From: Actinomycetospora chibensis
GTDB lineage: Bacteria > Actinomycetota > Actinomycetes > Mycobacteriales > Pseudonocardiaceae
Assembly: GCF_028737215.1 (NCBI RefSeq)
Contig: NZ_JAQZAM010000029.1
Location: 1 to 52,755 of the forward strand
DNA length: 52,755 nucleotides
Reading direction: 5' to 3'
The stretch's first letter is position 1. Every line of letters begins with the position of its first letter. The translations under genes were made by a program, and so were the position numbers. Shown piece after piece: positions 34,279 through 44,199 of this stretch. The notes under the pieces are model-generated. The model was not told the DNA's origin. It saw only the letters and a list, made by a program, of their open reading frames with translations, and did not search any database.

Positions 34279-36593
34279 TCTCCGTCGTCGTCGTCCAGGT
34301 CCTCGGCGGCCCCGAGATCGATCGCGAGCCCGACGACCGCCTGGTCGATACGGCGCAGGAGGCGAGCCACCCCGAGCATCGTCGTGCGCCGGTGGGGATC
34401 GTCGGTGGACCGCGCGGCGTGCTCCTCCGCGGCGTCGACGAGACGCTCGGCGGAGCGGGCCCGGACCTGCCCGCCGTCCGAGGCGCGCTTCCCGCGCACG
34501 AGGACGTCGCGCAGCCCGTCGAGGTTCGCCCGCACCTGCTCGGACGCCGGTACGAGCGTGGCGGCCCAGCTCGGGTCGGTGACGTGGTCGGCGCTGCGGG
34601 CGAGCGAGCGCGCGTAGACGTCGCAGACCACCAGCACCCGCAGGCCCCGCTGGTAGCTCGACCGCGCCCGCCGGCGGGCCAGCGGGGCGGCCAGCGGCTG
34701 GGCGCGCTGGCGCAGGGTGACCAGCGCGTCGTCCATCGCCCGCACGCCCTCGCGTCGGGAGGTCGCCGTCGCGCGGCCCACCAGCCGGTCGGTGGCGTCG
34801 GCGAGCACCTGGTCGATCGCGTCGACGAGCTCGCCCACCGCTTCCCCGAAGGCCGCGCGCGTCCCCCGCGGCAGCACGAGGAAGGCGGCGACGACGCTCG
34901 CCGCCGCCCCGATCGCGGTCTCCTCGATCCGCAGCACGAGCACCTCGACGCTGAACTGGCCGATGAGGCCGTAGACGAGCGCCAGCACCGCGGTGATCCA
35001 GAAGGCGAGCATCGCCGGCGAGATGCGCACCAGGTAGAGGGCGAGGAAGACGCCGACGAACAGCAGCACGATCGACAGCACCTGGTTGTCGCCCACCAGC
35101 GCGGCGAGCCCCATGCCGGCGACCACGCCGCCGATCGTGCCGACGACCCGGCCCCAGCCGCGGGTGAGCAGGTCGCCGCGGCTGTTGGTGCCGGCGAACA
35201 CGACGAACGCGGCGATCACCGCCCAGTACCAGCGTGACGGCGCGATCGACTCGCTGACGACGATCGCCAGTGTCGCCGCCACGCCGACCTGCACGGCCTG
35301 GCGCGTCGTGACCGCGATCCCGCCCGCGGGGCGCGGCGGCTCCTCCTCGGGCCGCACGTCGTCCTCGGCAGGGCGCCGCTCGGGCACGTCGACGGTGCTC
35401 CCCGGTTCCGGCCGGTCGGCCAGGGCGTCCGGCGACGGGGCGCCGCCGGCCGGTGTCGCCGCGTCCCGACGTCCCGGCGCCGAGGCGGGCGACGGGGCGT
35501 CGAGCTGCGCGTGGTGGATCGCGTCGGCCACCCGCCGGATGGCGAAGGCCGTGCGCTGCACGCGCTCCCGGCCGGCACGGGTGTCCGCAACGAGCCCGGC
35601 CACCGCGGCCCGGGCGTCCGCGGCCGCCTCGAGGATCGTCGCCTGGTCGGTGCCGGCTCCCAACGCGGTGCGCAGGTGGCCCACGCCGGTGCGCAGGGCC
35701 GCGACGACGATCGGGTCCAGGGGCTCGGGCGGCCCGTCGGCGGGCGGCAGGGCCAGACGCCGCACGACCACCGAGAGGCGCTCGAGGGCGAGCTCCGCGT
35801 CCGCCACCCGCAGCGCGAGCGTGTCGTCGTCGAGGCCCGGCCAGACGCGACCGGCGGTGGTCTGCTCGAGGGCGTCCTCCACGAGCAGGGCCACCTCCTG
35901 CAGCCGCGCGCGGGCCCGCCGGACGCCCTCGAGGTCGCCCTCGTCCGGACCCCCGCGCGACAGCTCCACCAGCACGTCGTCGATCTCGCCGACCAGCGCG
36001 TGGGCGCGCGCCCGGAAGGCCGTCACCATCCGCCGCAGCGTCCGAGCGGGACGCTCCGCGAAGACGACCCCGCGCAGCAGCAGCGTGGACGAGACGCCCA
36101 CGAGCACCGCGACCAGCAGCCACGGCACCTGCGCGGGCGTGACCTTGAGGAACTGGGTGAAGAAGAAGGGCATGAACGCGGCCATGCCGAGCGCGAAGCC
36201 GCGCGGCCCGTAGCGGCGGACCCAGACCGCAACCATCATGACCGCGACGAACGCGACCGCGGACGCGATCGGGTAGGGCGACAGGAACGCCCCCGCCACG
36301 GTGCTCGCCGCCGCGGGCAGGATCAGGAGCGCCGTGGTCGTGCGCCGGCGCGCCAGGGTGGGCTCGTTGACGGCGAGGTTCGAGATCATCGCCAGGACGC
36401 CGGTGAACAGCAGGACCGTGACGGGCTCGGACCGGTCGAGCAGCGCGCGCAGGGCGGCCACCACCGCGACCCCGACGATCATGGCCGTGACGGCGATCGC
36501 GGCCAGGCGCAGGCGCGTCAGGCCGGGGTCGACGCCGGCGAGCCAGGTGCGGAGGTCGAAGGATCGCCGCGCTCGTCGCCCGTCGCCTGCCAC
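34221..36593 (-). CDS. FUSC-family membrane protein (aromatic acid exporter-like)
   Basis: The protein has 790 aa from GTG 36593-36591, with GGAGG just upstream; starts further upstream (36722) would cross the divergent promoter. The architecture is a duplicated FUSC unit: five or six membrane helices at about 30-180, a long cytoplasmic helical region with a Pro/Glu-rich linker, a second helical bundle at about 430-560 ([22 protein letters not shown] is diagnostic) and a C-terminal cytoplasmic helical domain. Members export aromatic acids or are of unknown function. It is divergent from fadE5. The 58-bp overlap with the FAD-oxidase gene is tail-to-tail. Confidence 0.87.
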   Translation of the reverse strand: MAGDGRRARRSFDLRTWLAGVDPGLTRLRLAAIAVTAMIVGVAVVAALRALLDRSEPVTVLLFTGVLAMISNLAVNEPTLARRRTTTALLILPAAASTVAGAFLSPYPIASAVAFVAVMMVAVWVRRYGPRGFALGMAAFMPFFFTQFLKVTPAQVPWLLVAVLVGVSSTLLLRGVVFAERPARTLRRMVTAFRARAHALVGEIDDVLVELSRGGPDEGDLEGVRRARARLQEVALLVEDALEQTTAGRVWPGLDDDTLALRVADAELALERLSVVVRRLALPPADGPPEPLDPIVVAALRTGVGHLRTALGAGTDQATILEAAADARAAVAGLVADTRAGRERVQRTAFAIRRVADAIHHAQLDAPSPASAPGRRDAATPAGGAPSPDALADRPEPGSTVDVPERRPAEDDVRPEEEPPRPAGGIAVTTRQAVQVGVAATLAIVVSESIAPSRWYWAVIAAFVVFAGTNSRGDLLTRGWGRVVGTIGGVVAGMGLAALVGDNQVLSIVLLFVGVFLALYLVRISPAMLAFWITAVLALVYGLIGQFSVEVLVLRIEETAIGAAASVVAAFLVLPRGTRAAFGEAVGELVDAIDQVLADATDRLVGRATATSRREGVRAMDDALVTLRQRAQPLAAPLARRRARSSYQRGLRVLVVCDVYARSLARSADHVTDPSWAATLVPASEQVRANLDGLRDVLVRGKRASDGGQVRARSAERLVDAAEEHAARSTDDPHRRTTMLGVARLLRRIDQAVVGLAIDLGAAEDLDDDDGDQSPSTAASAGVANTRSGS

Positions 36594-36661
36594 CGCTCCT
36601 CCGTCCGGGACGCTGCGCGCGAGTCTCGCACGGTGGGCCCGCCGCAGGCCGATCTCGACAG

Positions 36662-36700
36662 GGTTACCGCGGAGTAATACTCTTCGGTTACCGGCCGGTA
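36662..36700. promoter_or_regulatory. Operator-like repeats in fadE5/FUSC divergent promoter
   Basis: TACCGGCCGGTA (36689-36700) is a perfect palindrome. GGTTACCG is directly repeated at 36662 and 36686, 24 bp apart. GAGTA-A-TACTC (36672-36682) is an inverted repeat between them. The pattern fits a TetR-type fatty-acid regulator site. Confidence 0.5.
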
Positions 36701-36745
36701 GAGGACGCCGACCGCACACCACGTGGTGAACAGGAGCGAGGCGGG

Positions 36746-38605
36746 ATGGGCCACTACAGGGCGAACGTCCGCGACATCGAGTTCAACCTCTTCGAGGTCT
36801 TCCGCGTCCAGGACCGCTTCGGTTCCGGGCCCTTCGCGGACGCCGACGAGGAGACCGCCCGCGCCCTGCTGGGCGAGGTGGCGGCGATGGCGGAGGGGCC
36901 GCTGGCCGACTCCTACGAGTCCGGCGACCGCAACCCGGTGCGCTTCGACCCGCAGACCCACACCGCCCACCTCGACGAGGGCATCAAGAAGTCGTTCCAC
37001 ACGCTGTGGGACGGCGAGTGGTGGCGGCTCTCGGCCGACAACGAGATCGGCGGCATGGGCGTCCCGCCCACCGTCCAGTGGGCCGCCGGCGAGATGATCC
37101 TCGGCGCCAACGCCCCGGTCTTCATGTACATGGCCGGCCCGAACTTCGCCTCGGTCGTCTACCGCAACGGCACCGAGCAGCAGAAGCACTGGGCGCAGCT
37201 CATGGTCGACCGCGGCTGGGGCGCCACCATGGTGCTCACCGAGCCCGACGCGGGCTCCGACGTGGGCGCCGGCCGCACCAAGGCTCGCGACAACGGCGAC
37301 GGCACCTGGTCGATCGAGGGCGTCAAGCGCTTCATCACGTCGGGCGACGCCGGCGACCTCAACGAGAACATCATGCACCTGGTGCTCGCCCGCCCCGAGG
37401 GCGCGAGGGCCGGCACCAAGGGCCTGTCGCTGTTCCTCGTCCCCAAGTTCCACTTCGACCCCGAGACCGGCGAGCCGGGCGAGCGCAACGGCGCCTTCGT
37501 CACGAACGTCGAGCACAAGATGGGTCTCAACGCCTCGGCGACCTGCGAGGTCACCTTCGGCGGCAACGGCGTCCCGGCCACCGGCTGGCTGCTCGGCGAG
37601 GTCCACGACGGCATCGCCCAGATGTTCCAGGTCATCGAGTACGCCCGGATGATGGTCGGAACCAAGGCCATCGGCACGCTCTCCACGGGCTACCTGCGGG
37701 CGCTGGAGTACGCGAAGGAGCGCATCCAGGGCGCGGACCTCACGCGCCAGACGGACAAGACCGCGCCGCGCGTGCCGATCACCAACCACCCGGACGTGCG
37801 CCGCAGCCTGATGCTGCAGAAGGCGTACGCCGAGGGCCTGCGCGCCGTCTACACCTTCACGTCGACCTACCAGGACGTCGTCCGCTTCGGCGAGGCCCCG
37901 GAAGCAGATCGGGGTGCCGTCTCCGCCGAGGACATCACCCTCGCGGAGAAGGTCAACGACCTGCTGCTGCCCATCGTCAAGGGCGTCGGCTCCGAGCGGG
38001 CGTCGGAGCAGCTGATCCAGTCGCTGCAGACCCTCGGCGGCTCGGGCTACCTGCAGGACTACCCGATCGAGCAGTACATCCGCGACGCCAAGATCGACTC
38101 GCTGTACGAGGGCACCACGGCGATCCAGGCGCAGGACTTCTTCTTCCGCAAGATCGTCCGGGACAACGGCCAGGCGCTGATGCACGTCGCCGGCCAGGTC
38201 CAGGCGTTCCTCGACGCCGAGGGCGGGAACGGTCGGCTCAAGGAGGAGCGCCAGCTCCTCGCCACGGCGCTGGGCGACGTCCAGGCGATGCTCGGCAGCA
38301 TGGTCGGCTACCTGACCTCCTCGCAGGAGGACGCCACCAACCTCTACAAGGTCGGCCAGCACGCGGTCCGCTTCCTGATGAGCGTGGGCGACATGCTCAT
38401 CGGCTGGCTGCTCCTGCGCCAGGCCGAGGTGGCGGGCGAGGTGCTCGACGCCGGCACGGCCGGGCGCGACCGGAACTTCTACGAGGGCAAGATCGCCGTC
38501 GCGCGCTTCTTCGCCCGCAACGTGCTGCCCGAGCTCAGCTCCCGCCGCACGATCGTCGAGGGCGCCGAGAACTCGATCATGGAGCTCGACGTCGCCTCGC
38601 TGTGA
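36746..38605 (+). CDS. fadE5: Acyl-CoA dehydrogenase, FadE5 type
   Basis: The protein has 619 aa, much longer than the usual 380-400 because the FadE5 group has an extra C-terminal domain. The start [19 protein letters not shown] is typical of this group. The FAD-binding middle part reads [15 protein letters not shown] and [15 protein letters not shown]. The dehydrogenase core ends in [24 protein letters not shown], with the catalytic Glu in YEGTTAIQ. It oxidises acyl-CoA to enoyl-CoA in beta-oxidation. AGGAG lies 15 nt upstream and GAGGCGGG directly before the ATG. The upstream palindromic repeats suggest repression by a fatty-acid-responsive regulator. Confidence 0.93.
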   Translation: MGHYRANVRDIEFNLFEVFRVQDRFGSGPFADADEETARALLGEVAAMAEGPLADSYESGDRNPVRFDPQTHTAHLDEGIKKSFHTLWDGEWWRLSADNEIGGMGVPPTVQWAAGEMILGANAPVFMYMAGPNFASVVYRNGTEQQKHWAQLMVDRGWGATMVLTEPDAGSDVGAGRTKARDNGDGTWSIEGVKRFITSGDAGDLNENIMHLVLARPEGARAGTKGLSLFLVPKFHFDPETGEPGERNGAFVTNVEHKMGLNASATCEVTFGGNGVPATGWLLGEVHDGIAQMFQVIEYARMMVGTKAIGTLSTGYLRALEYAKERIQGADLTRQTDKTAPRVPITNHPDVRRSLMLQKAYAEGLRAVYTFTSTYQDVVRFGEAPEADRGAVSAEDITLAEKVNDLLLPIVKGVGSERASEQLIQSLQTLGGSGYLQDYPIEQYIRDAKIDSLYEGTTAIQAQDFFFRKIVRDNGQALMHVAGQVQAFLDAEGGNGRLKEERQLLATALGDVQAMLGSMVGYLTSSQEDATNLYKVGQHAVRFLMSVGDMLIGWLLLRQAEVAGEVLDAGTAGRDRNFYEGKIAVARFFARNVLPELSSRRTIVEGAENSIMELDVASL

Positions 38606-38617
38606 TGGCTTCGCCCT

Positions 38618-38657
38618 GTGAGTGTTCCGGATCGTCATGACGACCCGGAACACTCAC
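38618..38657. terminator. Perfect inverted repeat between fadE5 and DUF72
   Basis: GTGAGTGTTCCGG (38618-38630) and CCGGAACACTCAC (38645-38657) pair perfectly. The loop itself contains the palindrome TCGTCATGACGA (38632-38643). It starts 13 bp after the fadE5 stop and abuts GTG 38658. It is a likely terminator, and its position may also affect initiation of the next gene. Confidence 0.6.
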
Positions 38658-39524
38658 GTGCGGACACGCATCGGGACCTCGGGATGGATCTACCCGCCGT
38701 GGCGGGGGGTGTTCTACCCGAAGGGTCTCGTCCAGCGTCGTGAGCTGGAGTACCTCGCCGAGCGCCTCGACACCGTCGAGATCAACGGCTCCTTCTACAG
38801 CCTCCAGCGCGCCTCGAGCTACCGGACGTGGGCGGAGCGCACGCCCGACGGCTTCCTGTTCGCGGTCAAGGGCGGGCGCTTCGTCACGCACATGAAGAAG
38901 CTGCGCGGCGTCGAGGAGGCGCTCGCGAACTTCTTCGCCTCCGGCCCGCTGGCGCTCGGTCCCAAGCTCGGGCCCGTCCTGTGGCAGCTGCCGCCGAACC
39001 TGGGCTACCACCCCGAGCGCATCGAGGACTTCCTGCGGCTGCTGCCGCGCACCACCGCCGAGGCCGCGGCGCTGGCCGAGTCCCACACCGACAAGGTGCC
39101 CGAGCCCGCGACCACCACCGACGAGGACCGTCCGCTGCGGCACGCGATGGAGGTCCGCCACCCCAGCTACCGCGACCCCGGCTTCGTCGCCCAGCTGCGC
39201 CGGTACGGCGTCGCGCTCGTCGTCGCCGACACCGCCGGGACCTTCCCGCGGCTCGACGACGTCACGGCCGACCTCGTCTACGTCCGCCTCCATGGCGACA
39301 CCGAGCTCTACGCCAGCGGTTACACCCCCGACGCGCTCGACCGGTGGGCGACGACGATCCGCGCGTGGTCCGCCGGCGAGGCGCCGACGTCCGGGGACAC
39401 CGTGGCGCCCGACGACCCGCCGCCGCCCGCTCCCGCCGGGCGCGACGTCGTCGTCTACTTCGACAACGACATCAAGGTGCACGCGCCGTTCGACGCGATG
39501 GGGCTGCGGGACCGGTGTCGCTGA
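38658..39524 (+). CDS. DUF72 family protein
   Basis: The protein has 288 aa from GTG 38658 (VRTRIGTSGWIYPPWRGVFYP), the usual N-terminus of the family. ATG 38637 and GTG 38622 lie inside the inverted repeat and would add an unusual leader. The TIM-barrel signatures ETVEINGSFYSLQ (near 38760), FLFAVKGGRFVTH and the C-terminal VYFDNDIKVHAPFDA are present. DUF72 proteins have no proven reaction. No Shine-Dalgarno sequence precedes the start. Confidence 0.88.
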   Translation: MRTRIGTSGWIYPPWRGVFYPKGLVQRRELEYLAERLDTVEINGSFYSLQRASSYRTWAERTPDGFLFAVKGGRFVTHMKKLRGVEEALANFFASGPLALGPKLGPVLWQLPPNLGYHPERIEDFLRLLPRTTAEAAALAESHTDKVPEPATTTDEDRPLRHAMEVRHPSYRDPGFVAQLRRYGVALVVADTAGTFPRLDDVTADLVYVRLHGDTELYASGYTPDALDRWATTIRAWSAGEAPTSGDTVAPDDPPPPAPAGRDVVVYFDNDIKVHAPFDAMGLRDRCR

Positions 39525-39540
39525 GGGGCGGGACCGGAGG

Positions 39541-40403
39541 TCAGATGCGGCGTGCCCAGGCCTCGGCGCCGCAGTAGAGGCCGTAGGCCACGAAGCCCAG
39601 GGCGACGACGAGCAGGAGCAGCACGCCGAAGGGCTGGGCGGCCAGGGCCTTGAGCGCCGCGTCGAGCCCACCGGCCTGCGCCGGGTCCGAGCGCGCGGCG
39701 GCCAGGCCGAACAGCACCGCCATCACCGCGAACGCCACGGCGCGCAGGACGTGCCCCGCGATCCCGAGCCAGTAGACGGGCCTGCGCAGGCCATCCGGCA
39801 GCCGGGACCAGGCGAGGTCCTCCGCGAACGAGCCCCGGAACCCGGTCCAGGCGGTCGCTCCCGCGACACCAGCACGACGAGCGCGACGACCCCGACGATC
39901 AGCTGGCCGCCGGGCAGCGCCAACAGGCCGGCGGTGGTCTGCTGCGAGCCGCTGCTGCTCGACCCGGACGAGCCCGTGACCAGTAGCTGCACCCCGATGA
40001 GCGCCACGAAGAGCACGCCGACGGCGGTGGCCCCGGACCCGATCCGTCGCTGGGTGCGGGCCCAGCCCGAGGCCCAGCGGAACCCGGTCGCCGCGGCCAC
40101 GCCCTGCCAGATGCCGAACGCGACCAGCCCGATCACGATCACGACGATGAGGACGAACCCGAAGGGCTCGGCGGCCAGGGTCGACAGCGCGCCCTGCTGG
40201 TCGGCCTGCCCGCCGCCGCGCACCGCGATCTGCACCGCGATGACCCCGATCAACAGGTGGACCAGGCCGTAGCCGGCGAGGCCGACCCGTCCGAGGATCT
40301 CGACGGCGCGGTGCGGGGCCTCGCCCTCGCCGTCACCCCGGGCGACGTCGGCCGTGGAGCCGGACGAGTACCCCGCCGACGACCCCGCCGCCCCGTCGCT
40401 CAC
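39541..40403 (-). pseudogene. DUF1206 membrane protein, frameshifted
   Basis: GTG 40403-40401 opens a frame encoding DUF1206 repeats: AVEILGRVGLAGYGLVHLLIG and a second unit with SGATAVGVLFVALIGVQLL. This frame shifts to Arg/Pro-rich nonsense after VVALVVLV near 39864-39872. The correct continuation (VAGATAWTGFRG, then the third unit LRRPVYWLGIAGHVLRAV to AEAWARRI, stop 39543) lies in the next frame, consistent with one missing base. With the base restored the protein would be about 287 aa with three DUF1206 units and six membrane helices. It may be a true pseudogene or a sequencing error. GTGA overlap with the VanW gene shows it belongs to that operon. Confidence 0.75.
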
Positions 40404-42415
40404 TGGCCGCAGGTGACGGTCGGCTGGGGCTCGTAGCGCACCGTGCGCGGCTCCCGGCGGACCTCGCCGGTCCGGACGTCGCGCAGCACCCGGGTGTCGG
40501 TGATCGTGAAGCCCTCCGAGCCCTGGGAGGGCTTGCACTCCGGGTTGGCGCCGAGGTCGCGCACCCCGGGCGGGGTCGGGTTCACCCGCGGCCCGGGCTC
40601 CGAGGTCACGTCGAAGCGCTTGATGCCGTAGAGCTGCACCGTGATCGACGACGGGGTCCACTGGGTGCGGATGTACACCGGCGTGGGCCCGTCGTTGCCG
40701 AGCCGCAGGTCGATCGAGCCCTCGAACACGGTCGCCTCACGGCCCGCCGGGTAGCGGCTGATGTAGTAGCTGTGCTCCTTGTGCTCGACGTCGTCGAGGC
40801 CCGCGAGGTAGCCCGCGTTGAAGAGCGTCGTCGCGAACTGGGAGACGCCGCCGCCGACGCCGCGGCCCGGGGCGCCGTCGTCGATGATCCCGGCGGGGAC
40901 GAAGCCGTTGGCCTCGTTGCGGGGGCTCGTGGCCTGGTTGAGGCTGAACACGGAGTTCGGTTCGATGATCTTGCCGTTGACGATCTCGGCGATCCGCCGG
41001 ATGTTCTGCCCGGAGTCGGGCTTGAAACCCCGGGTGGTGAACTCCCCGATGAGCGTGGCGGGGCCCAGGGCCTGGAGCGACTCGGTGGTCACCTCCGGCT
41101 GCGTCGTCGTGTAGACGGCGTTGATCGCGCGTCCGGCCGCGGGCGGCGGGGCCGCCGGCTCGGCGCCGGGCGTCGTCGGCGGCGGGGTGAAGATCGGCGG
41201 GGTCGTCCCGTCGTCCGGGCGGCGCAGCGCGTCGACGATCCCGTCGAAGGTCCGCGGCCAGTCGATCTCGCGGCCGACGACGGCCGGCACGACGGTCGCC
41301 GTCGTCCCGCCGAACTCGAGGGTGGCGTCGCGCGGCTCGGTCTCGGTGGTGCCGAGCTGCGGCTCGACGGCCGCGATCGCGGCGGGCTCGTCGACGCCGG
41401 GGGTGAGGCCGCCCTGCCCGTCGGGACGGAAGGTCAGGAAGGTCGTGATCGCGCGGCTGGTGACCGTCGCGTTCTTGCCGTCGCCGACGACGGTCAGCGG
41501 GCCGGCGACGGCGGGGCGGGCGACGGTGTCGAGCGCCTCCTGGATCGCGGCGGGCGTCACCGTCACCGGGGCCTCGGCGATCGGGAGGCCGACCGGCGTC
41601 GGGTCGAGCCAGTGGTCGACGACGGCCCGGGCGGCGCCCGGACCGTCGACGACCTGGCCGGGCACGGACGGGACGGCGACCGGCTCGAGGTTCTCGAAAC
41701 GGACCGTGCCCTCGGTGGCGGGGCGGTCGAGCTGCGGGCGGGCGCCGTCGAGGGCCTGCCCCAGCGCGAACCCGTTGACCCGCGTCACCGGGGCCACGTC
41801 GCGGGTGCCGAACAGCGAGGTGAGGCGCGTCCAGGGGTTGAACGGCTGCTCGCCGGCGCGGGCGATGGTCCCCTCGACGTCGAGCTCGAGGCCCGCGGCA
41901 CGCGGGTCGATCGTGGCGGTGCTCGACCCGGCCTGCAGCGTCACCGGCTGGGTGAGACGGCCCGCGAGCCGGGCGTTGAGCTCCTGCTCGGCCTCGGGCT
42001 TGCCCATCCCGCCGATCTCGACCCCGGCGACGGCGACCCCGCGGGGAACGTCGGTGGAGGAGATCAGGAGGTCGCCGACGTACAGCACGGCGAGCAGCCC
42101 GACCACGGCCGCGCCGATGAGCAGCGGGCGGCTTCGGCCACCGCCCGAGGAGTCGTCGCCGGCCTCGTGGGCACCGTGGCCCCGGGGCGCCGGTCCCTGC
42201 GGGCCCGTCGGCCGGTCGTCGGTGACGGGGATCCACTCGGTGCGCTCGGCGTCGGTCTCCGCCGCGTGCTCGGGGCCCATCGACCGTGTGGTCTCGTCGA
42301 GCCCCGACCCGTCCATGTCGGCCGTGGCGTCGATGTCGTCGGCGTCTCGATGGTGGTCGTCGACGGTGGGGTCGACGGTCGTGTCCTCGGGTGTGCGGCC
42401 CCCGGGTGAGGTCAC
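40400..42415 (-). CDS. VanW family protein with YoaR-like peptidoglycan-binding repeats
   Basis: The protein has 671 aa from GTG 42415-42413. The cytoplasmic N-terminus (about 95 residues) is acidic and disordered. One membrane helix follows (PLLIGAAVVGLLAVLYVGDLLI). The extracellular part contains two YoaR-type domains (PRGVAVAGVEIGGMGK, then the repeats with VTVTPAAIQEAL and TVTSRAITTFLTF). The C-terminal VanW domain reads LIGEFTTRGF, GQNIRRIAEIVNGKIIEPN, then VGGGVSQFATTLFNAGYLAGL and the HKEHSYYISRYP motif. VanW accessory proteins are linked to glycopeptide-resistance clusters and cell-wall remodelling, but the role is unknown. It is coupled to the GroES-like gene (GTGA) and to the DUF1206 gene (GTGA). 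Confidence 0.88.
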   Translation of the reverse strand: MTSPGGRTPEDTTVDPTVDDHHRDADDIDATADMDGSGLDETTRSMGPEHAAETDAERTEWIPVTDDRPTGPQGPAPRGHGAHEAGDDSSGGGRSRPLLIGAAVVGLLAVLYVGDLLISSTDVPRGVAVAGVEIGGMGKPEAEQELNARLAGRLTQPVTLQAGSSTATIDPRAAGLELDVEGTIARAGEQPFNPWTRLTSLFGTRDVAPVTRVNGFALGQALDGARPQLDRPATEGTVRFENLEPVAVPSVPGQVVDGPGAARAVVDHWLDPTPVGLPIAEAPVTVTPAAIQEALDTVARPAVAGPLTVVGDGKNATVTSRAITTFLTFRPDGQGGLTPGVDEPAAIAAVEPQLGTTETEPRDATLEFGGTTATVVPAVVGREIDWPRTFDGIVDALRRPDDGTTPPIFTPPPTTPGAEPAAPPPAAGRAINAVYTTTQPEVTTESLQALGPATLIGEFTTRGFKPDSGQNIRRIAEIVNGKIIEPNSVFSLNQATSPRNEANGFVPAGIIDDGAPGRGVGGGVSQFATTLFNAGYLAGLDDVEHKEHSYYISRYPAGREATVFEGSIDLRLGNDGPTPVYIRTQWTPSSITVQLYGIKRFDVTSEPGPRVNPTPPGVRDLGANPECKPSQGSEGFTITDTRVLRDVRTGEVRREPRTVRYEPQPTVTCGQ

Positions 42416-42747
42416 AGATACAGCCCCGTTCCGCTCGAACTTCTCGTCGACTCGGTCGTCGCGCTGGCGACGGCGTGCAGGTCGCGCTCTCGGAGCACGA
42501 CGAAGGAACGCCCGGACACGTCGACCTCGAAGTGGTCGTCCTGGCCGTAGAGCACGCGATCCCCCACCGCGACACTGCGGACGTGCTGGCCCGTCCCGTA
42601 CACGTCGCCCCAGACGAGCTTCTTGGGCGTCTGAGCGGTCGCCGGGATCACGATGCCCCCGCTGCTGCGTCGCTCGCCGTCGCCCTGGGCGGGCGCGACC
42701 ATCACGCGGTCGTGGAGCATCTGGATCTCCAGCCTGGGATCCGACAC
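42412..42747 (-). CDS. GroES/Cpn10-fold protein
   Basis: The protein has 111 aa. The fold resembles GroES (LHDRVMVAP near the start; a mobile-loop-like segment SSGGIVIPATAQTPKK; then WGDVYGTGQ and VGDRVLYGQDD). The C-terminal 25 residues are a Ser/Thr-rich tail not found in canonical GroES. No groEL is adjacent. Housekeeping groES usually lies with groEL, so this is probably a paralogue with a specialised role. The GTGA overlap with VanW makes it the first gene of a coupled three-gene operon. ATG/GTG 42747 is the start. Confidence 0.8.
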   Translation of the reverse strand: MSDPRLEIQMLHDRVMVAPAQGDGERRSSGGIVIPATAQTPKKLVWGDVYGTGQHVRSVAVGDRVLYGQDDHFEVDVSGRSFVVLRERDLHAVASATTESTRSSSGTGLYL

Positions 42748-42843
42748 GCCGGGATCGTACGGGGCGTCCGGATTCGGTCGCGGGTCAGGGCCACGGAGAC
42801 CTCACGCGGGCCTGACAGGGGAAACGGGGCCGGGACGAAGAAC

Positions 42844-42888
42844 GCCCCGTGGCCCTGCCAGGTCGGGGGTCCGGCAGCGCCACGGGGC
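42844..42888 (-). terminator. Long hairpin downstream of ATPase gene
   Basis: GCCCCGTGGC (42844-42853) and GCCACGGGGC (42879-42888) form a perfect 10-bp stem, with an inner CTGCC/GGCAG arm. It lies 77 bp beyond the ATPase stop on the minus strand and before the GroES-like promoter. Confidence 0.6.
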
Positions 42889-42964
42889 TCGTCGGGTGTG
42901 TCGGCGGACGGCGAGGCCGCGTTACCGGGACCGCAGCAGTTCACTCGTCCGGGCTAGTACGACC

Positions 42965-44155
42965 TCAGTCGCGGCCCAGGAGGAAGCGCCCGAAGTGCGG
43001 GACGGTGAACGCGATCCAGCCGCGCTCGGCGGAGAACACCAGGCCCTTGCGCAGCAGGCTGTCCCGCGCCGGGGACAACGACGAGGGCTTGCGGGCGAGG
43101 TGCTGGGCCAGCGCGGCCGTGGTCACGGGCTCGTCGCGGCCCTCGGCCAGCTCGGCCATGCCCTGCAGGTACTCGCGCTCGGCCGGTGTCGCGCGCTCGT
43201 AGCGCGAGCCGAAGAACCCGACCGCGAGCTCGGTCCCGGCCTCCGGGGCCGCCATGCGCACGTCGTCGGCGTCGATGGGGCTCTGCACGGCGGCGTCCCA
43301 GGCGGCCTTGCCGTAGGCCTGGACGAAGTAGGGGTAGCCGCCCGAGACCTCGTAGAGCGCGTCGAGGGCGGCCTCGGTGAGCTCGGCGTCCTCCCGCTTC
43401 GCCGGCACCGTGAGCGCGAGGTCGGCGTCGGCGCGATCGAGCTGGCCGATGTTCACGTAGCGGAAGAGCCGCTCGGAGTACGACTTGGACGCGCTCAGCA
43501 CGGCCGGGAGGTGCGGCAGCCCCGCGCCGACGACGACGAGCGGCGCCCCGGACTGCGAGAGCTCGTGGCACGCCGCGCACAGGGCGGACACGTCGTCGAG
43601 CTGCAGATCCTGCATCTCGTCGATGAGCAGGGCGATGCCGACCCCGACGTCGGCGGCGAGCTCGGCGCACACCCCGAACAGCTCGACGAGGTCGATCTCG
43701 ATGTCGCCCGAGTCCGCCCGCCCGTTCTTGACGGGCACGTCGATGCCGGGCTGCCAGCGGTCCTTGATCTTCGCGTCCGACGGCGTCGCCTTGAGCGCGA
43801 ACGCCTTGAGCACGCCGAGGGCATCCTCGACGCGGTCGGGGGCGCGGTGGTGCACGGCGAGATCGCGCACGGCGCGGTGCAGCGCGGCCGAGAGGGGGCG
43901 GCGCAGGTCGGCGTCCGGCCGTGCCTCGATCTTGCCGGCGCCCCACCCGGCGCGGACCGCCATCGAGCGCAGCTCGCCCAGCAGCACGGTCTTGCCGACC
44001 CCGCGCAGGCCCGTGAGCACCAGGCTGCGCTCCGGGCGGCCCCGGGCGACCCGCTCGAGCACCACGTCGAACGCGCCGAGCTCGCGGTCGCGGCCGGCCA
44101 GCTCCGGCGGGCGCTGGCCCGCGCCGGGGGCGTACGGGTTCCGCACGGGGTCCAT
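42965..44155 (-). CDS. AAA ATPase of Orc1/Cdc6-like (STAND) type with C-terminal winged helix
   Basis: The protein has 396 aa from ATG 44155-44153, with GGAGGTGG upstream. Walker A is LRGVGKTVLL and Walker B is ALLIDEMQDLQ. Sensor-1-like LVVVGAGLPHLP and a lid region follow (GGYPYFVQAYGKAAWD, the ORC/Cdc6-like signature), and a C-terminal winged-helix region (TTAALAQHLARKPSSLSPARDSLLRKGLV). Actinobacteria contain many solo copies with unknown partners. No nuclease or toxin gene is next to it. It has its own upstream region full of TCTCTA repeats. Confidence 0.85.
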   Translation of the reverse strand: MDPVRNPYAPGAGQRPPELAGRDRELGAFDVVLERVARGRPERSLVLTGLRGVGKTVLLGELRSMAVRAGWGAGKIEARPDADLRRPLSAALHRAVRDLAVHHRAPDRVEDALGVLKAFALKATPSDAKIKDRWQPGIDVPVKNGRADSGDIEIDLVELFGVCAELAADVGVGIALLIDEMQDLQLDDVSALCAACHELSQSGAPLVVVGAGLPHLPAVLSASKSYSERLFRYVNIGQLDRADADLALTVPAKREDAELTEAALDALYEVSGGYPYFVQAYGKAAWDAAVQSPIDADDVRMAAPEAGTELAVGFFGSRYERATPAEREYLQGMAELAEGRDEPVTTAALAQHLARKPSSLSPARDSLLRKGLVFSAERGWIAFTVPHFGRFLLGRD

Positions 44156-44199
44156 GCGCCACCTCCGGGTCCGGCCTGGGCGCTACGAGCGTATGGACC

